A DNA stretch of 6,482 nt. It comes from Solirubrobacterales bacterium (lineage in GTDB: Bacteria; Actinomycetota; Thermoleophilia; Solirubrobacterales; Solirubrobacteraceae). The position numbers and the translations under genes are program-made. The stretch spans positions 1 to 6,482 of the forward strand of contig JACDAP010000041.1 of NCBI GenBank assembly GCA_013695395.1. Direction: 5' to 3'. Every line of letters starts with the position of its first letter. Position 1 is the stretch's first letter. Below, piece after piece: positions 1 through 6,221 of this stretch. A model generated the notes under the pieces. The model searched no databases. It had not been told where the DNA came from and was given only the letters and a program-made list of their open reading frames with translations.

Positions 1-194
1 GTGTTCTTCGCGGCGAGCTCGCGCAGGTGCGTGTAAACGTCCTGCTCGGACTTCCCCTCGGGGAGGTCGAGCCGCTCGCGCAGCCGGACTCCTTCGGGGA
101 TCTGGCGGTCGAAGAGCTCCTCGAGCGAGGAGACCCCGATCGTCTCGAGCATCTCGGCCAGATCGGCCTCTGTCGTCGTCGTGTAGCGGCTCAC
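1..194 (-). CDS. gcvPA: Glycine dehydrogenase (decarboxylating) subunit 1, N-terminal part
   Basis: This is the start of the first half of a split glycine cleavage P-protein, the PLP-dependent decarboxylase that takes glycine and passes the aminomethyl group to lipoylated GcvH. Only the first 64 codons are present; the gene runs off the left edge. Read on the minus strand, the product begins MSRYTTTTEADLAEML and continues through ETIGVSSLEELFD, then ends near HLRELAAKN. This matches the usual opening of GcvPA proteins (a Y-x-P/T-x-T start, then EMLE-x-IG-x-SS-x-x-EL and HLRELAAKN). The catalytic lysine is expected in the GcvPB half and is not visible. The GTG start overlaps the gcvH stop by one base (TAGTG). 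No good ribosome binding site precedes it, so translational coupling to gcvH is likely. A split P-protein is common in Gram-positive and thermophilic bacteria, so gcvPB is expected further left (inference). Confidence 0.88.
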   Translation of the reverse strand, partial: MSRYTTTTEADLAEMLETIGVSSLEELFDRQIPEGVRLRERLDLPEGKSEQDVYTHLRELAAKN

Positions 195-580
195 TAACTG
201 AGCGTAGCCACGTAGTCCTTCTGGCTCATGAGCCCGTCACCTTCGGAGGGGTCGCTCATCCGGACCTTGATCAGCCACCCCTCGCCGTAGGCGTCCTCGT
301 TGATCGTCTCCGGGTGGTCGGAGAGGGCGGTGTTGACCTCCACGATCTCACCGGAGAGCGGAGCGATCACGTCGGAGACCGCCTTGACGGACTCGACCTC
401 GGCGTAGGACTCGTCCTTGACGACCTTGGCGCCCATCTGCGGCGGGTCGAAGAAGACGACCTCGCCGAGGGCGTCCTGGGCGTACCAGGTGATCCCGAGC
501 GTGGCGATCTCGCCGTCGATGCGGGCCCAGTCGTGCTCGGGGTGGTACAGCAGGTCCTCGGGGTAGCTGGCGTCGGCCAT
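194..580 (-). CDS. gcvH: Glycine cleavage system H protein
   Basis: This 128-residue protein is the lipoyl carrier of the glycine cleavage complex. Its swinging arm shuttles the aminomethyl intermediate between the P, T and L proteins in the cytoplasm. The whole family length is present. The start MADASYPEDLLYHPEHDWARI is typical (Y-x-x-x-HEW-like), followed by a biotinyl/lipoyl-type hammerhead fold. The lipoylation site is K66 in EVESVKAVSDV, followed by the conserved IAPLSGEIVEVN strand. The ATG start at 578-580 is supported by an AAGGAG ribosome binding site (plus-strand 591-596, 10 nt upstream) that lies inside the last codons of gcvT. The gcvT stop ends one base before this start, and the gcvH stop overlaps the gcvPA start, so all three are surely one transcript. 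Identity is secure. Confidence 0.97.
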   Translation of the reverse strand: MADASYPEDLLYHPEHDWARIDGEIATLGITWYAQDALGEVVFFDPPQMGAKVVKDESYAEVESVKAVSDVIAPLSGEIVEVNTALSDHPETINEDAYGEGWLIKVRMSDPSEGDGLMSQKDYVATLS

Positions 581-581
581 C

Positions 582-1658
582 TCAGGGGGTCTCCTTGGAG
601 TACAGGGGCTTGGTGTGGACCGCGGCGGGGCGCTTCTTGCCGCGGACGTCGATCTCGAACTCGGTACCCGGGACGGCCAGAGCGGCCGGGACGTAGGCCA
701 TCCCGATACCCACCCCCAGGGAGGGACCCATGGTCCCGCTCGTGACCTCGCCGCCGCCGACGACGGGGTTTCCCTGGCGGGCCAGGCCCCCGGCGGTCAT
801 GACGAAGGGGACGAGCTTCTCGGTCGGCCCGGCCTCGCGGACGGCGCGCACCGCCTCGGCGCCGATGAAGCCGGTCTCCTCCTTGCAGGCCCAGCCGAGG
901 CCGGCCTCGATCGGGCCGCGGCTCTCCATCAGGTCGTTGCCGTAGAGGTGGAAGCAGACTTCGAGGCGGAGCGTGTCCCGGGCGGCCAGGCCGATCGGCA
1001 CGACACCACGCGCGGTGAGCGCGTCCCAGAGCGCGACGGCGTCCTGCGGGCGGGGCAGCAGCTCGACGCCGTCCTCACCCGTGTAGCCGGTCCCGCAGAT
1101 GAGCACCTCGCAGCCGGCGACCCGCCCGGGCTGGGCGGTGAATCTCGCCGGAAGCGGCTGCTCGCTCATCGCCTGCACGATGTCCCGGGCCCTGGGCCCC
1201 TGGACGGCGAGCATCGCGTAGTCGGCCGCCCGGTCGGTGACCGTGCAGTCGAAGCCTTCGGCCTGCCGCTGCAGCCATGCCAGGTCCTTGGCGTGGTTGG
1301 CCGCGTTGGTCACCGTGAGGTAGCGCTCGGGGCCCAGGCGGTAGGTGAAGAGGTCGTCGAGCACGCCGCCGTCCTCGCGGCAGAGCAGCGAGTACTGGGC
1401 GCCGCTGAGCGCGATCCGCGTCACGTCGTTGGAGAGCACCCGCTGGAGGAACGCCGCCGCGCCGGGCCCGCTCGTCTCGACCTCGCCCATGTGGGAGACG
1501 TCGAAGACGCCCGCGTTCTCACGTACCGCACGGTGCTCGGCGAGCACGCCCGCGTACTGCACGGGCATCTCGAACCCGGCGAACGGAACGAGGCGGGCGC
1601 CCGCCTCCACGTGGCGGGCGTGGAGCGGCGTGCGCAGCAGGGGCGAGGCGTCGGGCAT
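582..1658 (-). CDS. gcvT: Glycine cleavage system T protein (aminomethyltransferase)
   Basis: This 358-residue enzyme moves the methylene group from aminomethyl-lipoyl GcvH to tetrahydrofolate, releasing ammonia and 5,10-methylene-THF. The N-terminus carries the family signature TPLHARHVEAGARLVPFAGF followed by EMPVQY (about residues 10-35) and FDVSHMGE (52-59). The GGVLDDL motif holds D101, the aspartate at the position known to be essential in characterised T-proteins. The middle has GYTGEDGVEL and GLAARDTLRLE, and the C-terminal barrel ends KKRPAAVHTKPLYSKE. Length and motif order are normal. The ATG start has no clear ribosome binding site. A TAnnnT box (minus-strand TAGCTT) lies 10 nt upstream, so the mRNA leader is probably only a few bases or absent. 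It is the first gene of the gcv operon and is divergent from the cupredoxin gene. No glycine riboswitch is visible in the 127-nt upstream region. Confidence 0.97.
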   Translation of the reverse strand: MPDASPLLRTPLHARHVEAGARLVPFAGFEMPVQYAGVLAEHRAVRENAGVFDVSHMGEVETSGPGAAAFLQRVLSNDVTRIALSGAQYSLLCREDGGVLDDLFTYRLGPERYLTVTNAANHAKDLAWLQRQAEGFDCTVTDRAADYAMLAVQGPRARDIVQAMSEQPLPARFTAQPGRVAGCEVLICGTGYTGEDGVELLPRPQDAVALWDALTARGVVPIGLAARDTLRLEVCFHLYGNDLMESRGPIEAGLGWACKEETGFIGAEAVRAVREAGPTEKLVPFVMTAGGLARQGNPVVGGGEVTSGTMGPSLGVGIGMAYVPAALAVPGTEFEIDVRGKKRPAAVHTKPLYSKETP

Positions 1659-1668
1659 GAAGGGTCGG

Positions 1669-1674
1669 AAGCTA
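1669..1674 (-). promoter_or_regulatory. Predicted -10 box of the gcvT operon
   Basis: On the minus strand the hexamer is TAGCTT, matching the TAnnnT -10 pattern of high-GC Gram-positives, and ends 10 nt before the gcvT ATG. No good -35 hexamer is seen. At the expected spacing (about 1692-1697) the sequence falls inside the inverted repeat at 1684-1701. The promoter is a prediction from pattern and position only. Confidence 0.4.
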
Positions 1675-1683
1675 CCAAGGAGG

Positions 1684-1701
1684 CGGTCGATCGTTCGACC
1701 G
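1684..1701. promoter_or_regulatory. Inverted repeat, possible operator over the gcvT -35 region
   Basis: The sequence CGGTCGA-TCGT-TCGACCG is a perfect inverted repeat with 7-bp arms and a 4-nt centre. It lies 26-43 bp upstream of the gcvT start and covers the position where the -35 box of the predicted gcvT promoter should be. This is a usual place for a repressor. It is about 70 bp from the promoter of the divergent cupredoxin gene. The binding protein is unknown. In a GC-rich genome a 7-bp-arm repeat can arise by chance, so confidence is moderate. Confidence 0.4.
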
Positions 1702-1773
1702 TGTTCGCCGGGCGGCCGGATGCGGCGCTCGGGCCATTCGTCCGGAAGCGGCGCCCGCCCTCGGACGGCACCC

Positions 1774-1779
1774 TAGGCT
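1774..1779 (+). promoter_or_regulatory. Predicted -10 box of the cupredoxin gene (leaderless start)
   Basis: TAGGCT fits TAnnnT and ends 6 nt before the ATG at 1786, so transcription would begin at or next to the start codon. The bases just before the ATG (GGCTGGCCAG) contain no ribosome binding site, which agrees with a leaderless mRNA, a common arrangement in actinobacteria. No convincing -35 hexamer is seen. Confidence 0.45.
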
Positions 1780-1785
1780 GGCCAG

Positions 1786-2118
1786 ATGCGCCTACGTGCC
1801 CTCGCCCTGCCCCTGTCTCTTGCTGCGGCGCTCGGGCTCTCCGCGATGCCTGCCACCGGCGCGACCCGGACCGCGACCGTCAAGCTCAAGGACGACTTCT
1901 TCTCCCCGAAGAGCAAGACGGTCAGTCGCAACACGGTGGTCACCTTCCGCTGGGCCGGGCGCGCGCCGCACAACGTCGTGGTCACGCGCGGCCCGGTGAA
2001 GTTCAAGTCGAAGACGCAGACCAGGGGCTCGTACCGGAAGAAGCTCACCCGCAAGGGCACCTACACGATCGTCTGCACGATCCACCCGGGCATGGAGATG
2101 AAGCTCAAGGTCAGGTAG
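1786..2118 (+). CDS. Secreted cupredoxin (type I copper protein, plastocyanin/amicyanin-like)
   Basis: A 110-residue exported protein. Residues 1-26 form a Sec-type signal peptide (MRLRA, then a Leu/Ala-rich core, likely cut after about ATGA). The rest, roughly 84 residues, is a small cupredoxin beta-barrel. The four expected type I copper ligands are visible: H62 in APHNVVV, then C97, H100 and M103 in VCTIHPGM. The C-x2-H-x2-M spacing is the one found in amicyanin, but no methylamine dehydrogenase genes are in the window, so no partner can be named. Other family traits are the DDFFSPKSKTVSRNTVVTFRW strand region and the GTYTIVCTIHPGM ending. The mature protein is very basic (many Lys and Arg). 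It probably carries electrons or copper outside the membrane. The lipoprotein gene starts 16 nt downstream, so the two are likely cotranscribed. Confidence 0.88.
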   Translation: MRLRALALPLSLAAALGLSAMPATGATRTATVKLKDDFFSPKSKTVSRNTVVTFRWAGRAPHNVVVTRGPVKFKSKTQTRGSYRKKLTRKGTYTIVCTIHPGMEMKLKVR

Positions 2119-2123
2119 GAGGG
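2117..2123 (+). promoter_or_regulatory. Ribosome binding site deciding the lipoprotein start
   Basis: AGGAGGG overlaps the cupredoxin stop codon (TAGGAGGG) and lies 11 nt before the ATG at 2135. A second in-frame ATG at 2144 would be 20 nt away, which is too far, so the first is preferred. The overlap with the upstream stop suggests translational coupling. Confidence 0.7.
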
Positions 2124-2134
2124 CGTCCGTCAGG

Positions 2135-3160
2135 ATGAGGCCGATGCGTCGCCGAGCCTGCCTGCTGCTGCTCCTGCTCGCCGTGCCCCTCGCGGGGTGC
2201 GGCGGAGGGAGCGAGACGGCATCCGAACCGCCCGCCCCGCGCGGCCCGGTCGACGTGAAGCTGCGGGCGGAGCTCGCCGAGGCCACCAAGGTCGAGCCGG
2301 GTTCCTTCCCCGCGGTCGAAGGCCGGACCCTGCAGGAGGTCTCCGACGCGATCAACGCGAGCGGGCCCACCCTGGCCCTCGCCACGTCGGTGCTCACCAC
2401 CGGTGAGCACGAGCGGCTCGCTTTCGGCCTGCTCGACCAGGGCCAGAGCTTCCTTTACGCCCCCACGGCGATCTACCTCGCTCCGAGCGGTGGGGAGGCG
2501 CAGGCGCTCGGCCCGTTCGCCGCGCCCGCCGACCTGCTCGTCACCGACACGCCGTTCCGCTCGGAGACCGCCGCGACCGAGGACGCGCCGTTCGCGGCCG
2601 TCTACGCGACGAGCGTGCCGCTCGCGAAGCCCGGGAGCTACGACGTGCTCTCGGTGTCCAAGGTCGGCGGCCAGGACGTCGCCGCGGGCACCCAGGTCGA
2701 GGTGATCGCCCGCGGGAAGGACAAGATCCCGGGCGTCGGTGATCGCCCACCCAGGGTGGAGACCGAGACGCTCGCCTCGGCCGGGGGCGACGTGACGAAG
2801 ATCGACACGAGACGCCCGCCGGGCACCATGCACGACGCCTCCTTCGCCGACGTGCTCGGCAAGCGGCCGACGGTCCTCCTGTTCGCCACTCCGCAGCTCT
2901 GCGCCTCGCGGGTCTGCGGCCCGGTGGTCGACATCGCCGAGCAGCTGAAGGCCACCTACGGCGACCGGGTGCAGTTCATCCACCAGGAGGTCTACGTGGA
3001 CAACGAGGTCGAGAAGGGGCTGCGGCCGCCGCTGAAGGCGTTCAACCTGCCCACCGAGCCGTGGCTCTTCGCGGTCAACGCGAAGGGTGAGATCACCACG
3101 CGCCTGGAGGGGTCCTTCGGCTTCAACGCGATGGAGCTCGCGATCAAGAGCGCGCTGTGA
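2135..3160 (+). CDS. Lipoprotein with C-terminal thioredoxin-like domain (CX4C)
   Basis: A 341-residue envelope protein. The N-terminus is a lipoprotein signal: MRPMRRR, a leucine-rich core, and the lipobox LAGC with C22 as the lipidated residue, followed by a Gly/Ser/Glu/Pro tether to about residue 38. Residues about 78-195 look like a beta-sandwich (alternating strands such as TLALATSVLTTG, QSFLYAPTAIYLA and GSYDVLSVSKVGG), perhaps Ig-like. Residues about 230-341 look thioredoxin-like: a strand (TVLLFATPQ), the cysteine pair C256 and C261 in LCASRVCGPVVD, a helix, VQFIHQEVY, a cis-proline-like LPTEPWLFAV, then GEITTRLEG. The spacing is C-x4-C, not thioredoxin C-x2-C or Sco C-x3-C. A role in disulfide exchange or copper handling with the upstream cupredoxin is inference. 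No gene name is justified. The gene ends exactly where a structured repeat begins. Confidence 0.82.
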   Translation: MRPMRRRACLLLLLLAVPLAGCGGGSETASEPPAPRGPVDVKLRAELAEATKVEPGSFPAVEGRTLQEVSDAINASGPTLALATSVLTTGEHERLAFGLLDQGQSFLYAPTAIYLAPSGGEAQALGPFAAPADLLVTDTPFRSETAATEDAPFAAVYATSVPLAKPGSYDVLSVSKVGGQDVAAGTQVEVIARGKDKIPGVGDRPPRVETETLASAGGDVTKIDTRRPPGTMHDASFADVLGKRPTVLLFATPQLCASRVCGPVVDIAEQLKATYGDRVQFIHQEVYVDNEVEKGLRPPLKAFNLPTEPWLFAVNAKGEITTRLEGSFGFNAMELAIKSAL

Positions 3161-3204
3161 CGTCGTCAGTCGAAACGTGAGCGCCGCCGCAGGCGGTGCG
3201 AAGC
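3158..3204 (+). repeat. Structured intergenic repeat, copy A (at the lipoprotein gene stop)
   Basis: The unit begins at the TGA stop codon of the lipoprotein gene. It reads as a linear block containing GTCAGTCGAAACGTGA, followed by a stem-loop with arms GCGCCGCC and GGCGGTGC around a GCA loop (3181-3199, 8 bp including one G-T pair), then GAAGC. The same linear block and hairpin occur in reverse orientation at 4021-4059 and 4083-4130. It fills nearly all of the 51-nt gap between two convergent genes, so it could act as a terminator. No T-run follows the stem, so a classical intrinsic terminator is not shown. Confidence 0.8.
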
Positions 3205-3211
3205 AAACCGC

Positions 3212-3901
3212 TCAGGCGTCGCGTTCGACGCGCATCGCGCGGGCCAGGTCGCCGCCGAGGACGTGGACCTCGGTTCCGGTGCCGAACCGCGCGAAGGTCG
3301 GGCCATCGAACGGCTGCTTCTCCACGACGACGAAGCGGTCGCCCGGCCGGATGCCCCGCTCGTCGAGGTACCGGAGCATCTCCGGATCAGAGTCGGAGAC
3401 CCGGGAGAAGGTTCCCTGTGCCCCGGGCTCGAGCGCGTCCAGACTGTCGGTCGCGCCCTCGTCGACCTGCCCGGCCAGAGTGGGGATCGGGTCCCCGTGC
3501 GGATCGACCAGCGGGTCACCGAGCTTGGCCGCGATGCGTGCCTCGAGCTCCTCCGAGATGACGTGTTCGAGCACCTCGGCTTCCTGGTGCACCTCGTGCC
3601 ACGGCACACCCAGCTCCTGCGTGAGATACAGCTCGAGCAACCGGTGGTGGCGGAGCACCTCCAGCGCGACCTTCTCCCCCGCCGGCGTGAGCCGGACCCC
3701 GTGGTAGGGCTCGTGGGTGACGATCCCGAGGCCGTCGAGCTTCTTGACCATCGCCGAGGCCGAGGCGGGCGAGACGCCGATCCGCTCGGCGAGCGCGTTC
3801 GTGGTGACCGCCACGTCACCTCGCGACTGCAGGGCATAGACGGCCTTCGTGTAGTCCTCGACCGCGGCTCCGAGGGGGCGGTCGTCGACGAAGATCGGCA
3901 C
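3212..3901 (-). CDS. mntR: DtxR-family metal-dependent regulator, MntR/SirR type
   Basis: A 229-residue metal-responsive repressor. Residues 1-70 are a winged helix-turn-helix (VEDYTKAVYAL, then TTNALAERIGVSPASASAMVKKL). Residues 71-140 are the metal-binding and dimerisation domain (TPAGEKVALEVLRHHRLLE, EVHQEAEVLEHVISEELEARI). Residues about 155-229 are an SH3-like domain (GIRPGDRFVVVE). Aligned by eye with DtxR, Met10 becomes D16 and Cys102 becomes E109, with E112 and H113 kept. This is the Asp/Glu set of manganese sensors, not of iron sensors such as IdeR. H86, E90 and H105 match second-site ligands. The length, with an SH3 domain, resembles actinobacterial MntR/SirR rather than short Bacillus MntR. 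The start is a GTG; no ribosome binding site is seen, and a TAnnnT box 7 nt upstream suggests a leaderless mRNA. The symbol is given by family only; no target gene is nearby. Confidence 0.85.
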   Translation of the reverse strand: MPIFVDDRPLGAAVEDYTKAVYALQSRGDVAVTTNALAERIGVSPASASAMVKKLDGLGIVTHEPYHGVRLTPAGEKVALEVLRHHRLLELYLTQELGVPWHEVHQEAEVLEHVISEELEARIAAKLGDPLVDPHGDPIPTLAGQVDEGATDSLDALEPGAQGTFSRVSDSDPEMLRYLDERGIRPGDRFVVVEKQPFDGPTFARFGTGTEVHVLGGDLARAMRVERDA

Positions 3902-3908
3902 GCCCGTG

Positions 3909-3937
3909 AGGGTACCTGGGAGACGTCGTCAGTCGAA
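3909..3937 (-). promoter_or_regulatory. Predicted mntR promoter (leaderless)
   Basis: On the minus strand, TTCGAC (3932-3937) and TACCCT (3909-3914) are separated by 17 nt, giving -35-like and -10-like boxes. The -10 box ends 7 nt before the GTG start, so the transcript would start at or beside the start codon. The -35 part lies within a 16-nt fragment of the intergenic repeat. Confidence 0.45.
3922..3937 (+). repeat. Repeat fragment D (first 16 nt of the unit, no hairpin)
   Basis: GACGTCGTCAGTCGAA here is identical to 3159-3174 in copy A. The match stops there: the following bases (GGCGGTACTCG) do not contain the ACGTGA block or the stem-loop. It lies upstream of mntR and overlaps its predicted -35 box. 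It may be a truncated copy or an independent protein site. Confidence 0.6.
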
Positions 3938-3981
3938 GGCGGTACTCGTCTGACACAGCTCGGCCGCCGTGCTCGAGGAAC

Positions 3982-3998
3982 GTTTCTCTCAGCGAAAC
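3982..3998. promoter_or_regulatory. 17-bp imperfect palindrome upstream of mntR
   Basis: GTTTC-TCTCAGC-GAAAC has 5-bp perfect arms and one further C-G pair inside. It lies about 80 bp upstream of the mntR start, in an otherwise GC-rich stretch. It does not look like the DtxR/IdeR box or the Bacillus MntR box as I know them. It could be an operator or a small hairpin at the end of the ftsZ transcript. Confidence 0.3.
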
Positions 3999-4020
3999 AA
4001 GGCTCGAACGCTCCGGTGAA

Positions 4021-4059
4021 CCTCACACCGGCCTGCGGCCGGCGTTCACGTTTCGACTG
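4021..4059 (-). repeat. Structured intergenic repeat, copy B
   Basis: Read on the minus strand, this copy starts at CAGTCGAAACGTGAACG and then forms a stem-loop with a perfect 6-bp core (plus-strand 4028-4042: CCGGCC, TGC, GGCCGG). Including a G-T and two outer pairs, the stem is 9 bp. Positions 4023-4059 are identical over 37 nt to 4085-4121 of copy C. It lacks the first bases (TGACATCGT) that copy C shares with copy A. It lies 62 nt further along the minus strand than copy C. Confidence 0.85.
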
Positions 4060-4062
4060 CAT

Positions 4063-4079
4063 ATCGCCCTTCGGGCGAT
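4063..4079. repeat. Perfect hairpin between repeat copies B and C
   Basis: ATCGCCC-TTC-GGGCGAT is a perfect stem of 7 bp with a 3-nt loop. It sits between the two direct repeat copies, so the ftsZ 3' region would contain three hairpins in a row. No T-run follows it on the minus strand, so intrinsic termination is possible but not shown. Confidence 0.6.
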
Positions 4080-4082
4080 GGT

Positions 4083-4127
4083 CTTCACACCGGCCTGCGG
4101 CCGGCGTTCACGTTTCGACTGACGATG

Positions 4128-4130
<3 letters not shown>
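4083..4130 (-). repeat. Structured intergenic repeat, copy C (at the ftsZ stop)
   Basis: On the minus strand the copy begins at the ftsZ TGA stop (4128-4130), runs CATCGTCAGTCGAAACGTGA, then forms the same stem-loop as copy B (core at 4090-4104) and ends GTGTGAAG. Relative to the upstream gene it has the same position and orientation as copy A has to the lipoprotein gene. The outermost stem pair is A:T here and G:C in copy A. Confidence 0.85.
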
Positions 4131-5213
<1,083 letters not shown>

Positions 5214-5271
5214 GTGTTGGTGCCGTTCCGTCCTACCCTCGACGTAGGGTCAAGGGATTTTGGGCATAGCG

Positions 5272-5284
5272 CGCCCCTGGGGCG
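5272..5284. promoter_or_regulatory. Short palindrome at the predicted ftsZ transcription start
   Basis: CGCCCC-T-GGGGCG has 6-bp perfect arms around one base and covers the start point expected from the ftsZ promoter at 5289-5318. The centre is too tight for a good hairpin, so it would be a protein site if it is anything. Pure G/C palindromes are common by chance in such a genome. Confidence 0.25.
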
Positions 5285-5288
5285 GTGC

Positions 5289-5318
5289 ACGGTACGCGGG
5301 GCCATCAAGGCCTGTCAA
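5289..5318 (-). promoter_or_regulatory. ftsZ promoter (sigma-70 type)
   Basis: On the minus strand, a perfect TTGACA (-35, 5313-5318) and TACCGT (-10, 5289-5294, TAnnnT) are separated by 18 nt. The predicted start near 5282 would give a leader of about 70 nt before the ftsZ ATG. A separate ftsZ promoter in the ftsQ-ftsZ gap is usual in actinobacteria. The rest of the 184-nt gap holds a small GCAAC-GCCT-GTTGC hairpin (5335-5348) and no other clear signal. Confidence 0.65.
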
Positions 5319-5397
5319 CGCGGGAGTCTAGTCCGCAACGCCTGTTGCAGTCGTACGAACCCTTGAGGTGAGCAGGAGGTTTGCGTTTCGCGGAGGG

Positions 5398-6207
5398 TCA
5401 GTTGCCGGTCGAGGGTTGGCCGAGCTGGGTCGAGCGTTGCTCCAGTCCCGCCGCCGCCGGATGCTCGGGCACCCGGACGTCGATCGCGGTGGCGCCGCGG
5501 GACTCCGGGCTCGCGAGGACCGCGATAAGGGAGGCCCACTTGGCGGCCAGCCTGGCCCCGCTGCCGAAGTGCACGAGCGGTCCGTCGGTCAAGCGCACGG
5601 TGAGGCCGCGCGGGCCCATGTAGGCGCGGGCCGCCTTCTCCCGCAGCGGCTTGGGGGCCTCGCCCAGCAGGGCGAGCAGCTTGCGCGTTCCCGGGTCACC
5701 GATCCGATCGCCGGCGGGCGGCAGCTTCTGGTCGACCGTCGGCAACCCGTCGGCGGGCACGCCGCGCAGGACGGTGCCGTCTGCGGCCGCCGGGACCGCG
5801 TCGCCGTCGCTGACGAGCGCCGCGACGGGGTCGTGCTCGACGACGCGGACGCGGAGGGTACGGGGAAAGTCCGCCTCGGCCACCACCGTCCTGACGACGG
5901 CGAACGGGGCGACGGCGTCCTCGAGCGGGCCCTGCTCGACATGGAGCGTGGTCATGTCGCGGGCAGCGTTGGTCAGGGCGTCGCGGATCGCGCCGGCCTG
6001 GCGGCCGGTGGTGCCGCTGACCTCGACCTCCTCGACCGAGACCACGCCGGCGTCGCGGAGGACGAACCAGCCGCCGCCGACCAGCAGCAAGAGGACGCTG
6101 AGCGCGGTGAGCGTGCGCGTGTTCAGCCAGCGCGGCACCCGACGCGGGTTGCGGCGGTGGCGGGCACGGCGCAGGGCGGGGCCGACACGTCGGGGGGAGA
6201 CACGCAC
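5398..6207 (-). CDS. ftsQ: Cell division protein FtsQ
   Basis: A bitopic membrane protein of the divisome (269 residues from the chosen start) that links early and late division proteins. The order is a short Arg-rich cytoplasmic end (about residues 1-30), one membrane span (about 31-49, LTALSVLLLLVGGGWFVL), then the POTRA domain (about 55-126, VVSVEEVEVSGTTG to FPRTLRVRVVEHDPVAAL) and the FtsQ beta domain. Position between murC and ftsZ supports the call. The GTG start at 6207 is chosen because AAGAGG lies 8 nt upstream. The reading frame stays open to an ATG at 6381, which would add 58 Pro/Arg-rich residues and overlap murC by 38 nt; that start has no clear ribosome binding site. A long cytoplasmic tail is not excluded. 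About 184 nt separate the stop from ftsZ. Confidence 0.9.
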   Translation of the reverse strand: MRVSPRRVGPALRRARHRRNPRRVPRWLNTRTLTALSVLLLLVGGGWFVLRDAGVVSVEEVEVSGTTGRQAGAIRDALTNAARDMTTLHVEQGPLEDAVAPFAVVRTVVAEADFPRTLRVRVVEHDPVAALVSDGDAVPAAADGTVLRGVPADGLPTVDQKLPPAGDRIGDPGTRKLLALLGEAPKPLREKAARAYMGPRGLTVRLTDGPLVHFGSGARLAAKWASLIAVLASPESRGATAIDVRVPEHPAAAGLEQRSTQLGQPSTGN

Positions 6208-6215
6208 TGGTGGGA

Positions 6216-6221
6216 CCTCTT
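6216..6221 (-). promoter_or_regulatory. Ribosome binding site supporting the short FtsQ start
   Basis: AAGAGG on the minus strand, 8 nt before the GTG at 6207. A stronger AGGAGG lies further upstream (6238-6243), but the GTG 10 nt after it (6227) is in a different frame and would give only 34 residues overlapping the start of ftsQ. Confidence 0.5.

Noticed and set aside
1659..1785. Glycine riboswitch ahead of gcvT
   Set aside because: The gap is short and lacks the conserved aptamer segments, and the predicted transcription start is next to the ATG.
1786..2118. Naming the cupredoxin amicyanin or plastocyanin
   Set aside because: The ligand spacing resembles amicyanin, but no methylamine dehydrogenase or photosynthetic genes are nearby, and cupredoxins with this layout have many partners.
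615..2138. A long open frame of 507 codons on the plus strand across gcvT, and similar long frames elsewhere
   Set aside because: It is antisense to gcvT, whose identity is certain, and its composition (Gly, Arg, Asp, Ala, Val rich) is that of a GC-rich mirror frame with no recognisable motif.
3181..3203. Classical intrinsic terminator after the lipoprotein gene
   Set aside because: The stem is strong but is followed by GAAGCAAACC on the plus strand with no T-run. On the opposite strand the bases after the stem (ACGTTTCGAC) have only three Ts in a row. Recorded as a repeat instead.
3212..3901. Iron regulator IdeR/DtxR identity
   Set aside because: The Met and Cys ligands of the iron-type primary site are replaced by D16 and E109, so a manganese-type regulator is more likely.
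3166..4062. Minus-strand frame of 298 codons over mntR and the upstream gap
   Set aside because: It is in a different frame from the clear DtxR-family protein, is extremely Arg/Ser/Pro rich, and would start inside a repeat copy.
5335..5348. Terminator between ftsQ and ftsZ (GCAAC-GCCT-GTTGC)
   Set aside because: The stem is only 5 bp with no T-run, and both genes are in the same direction. It is too weak to call.
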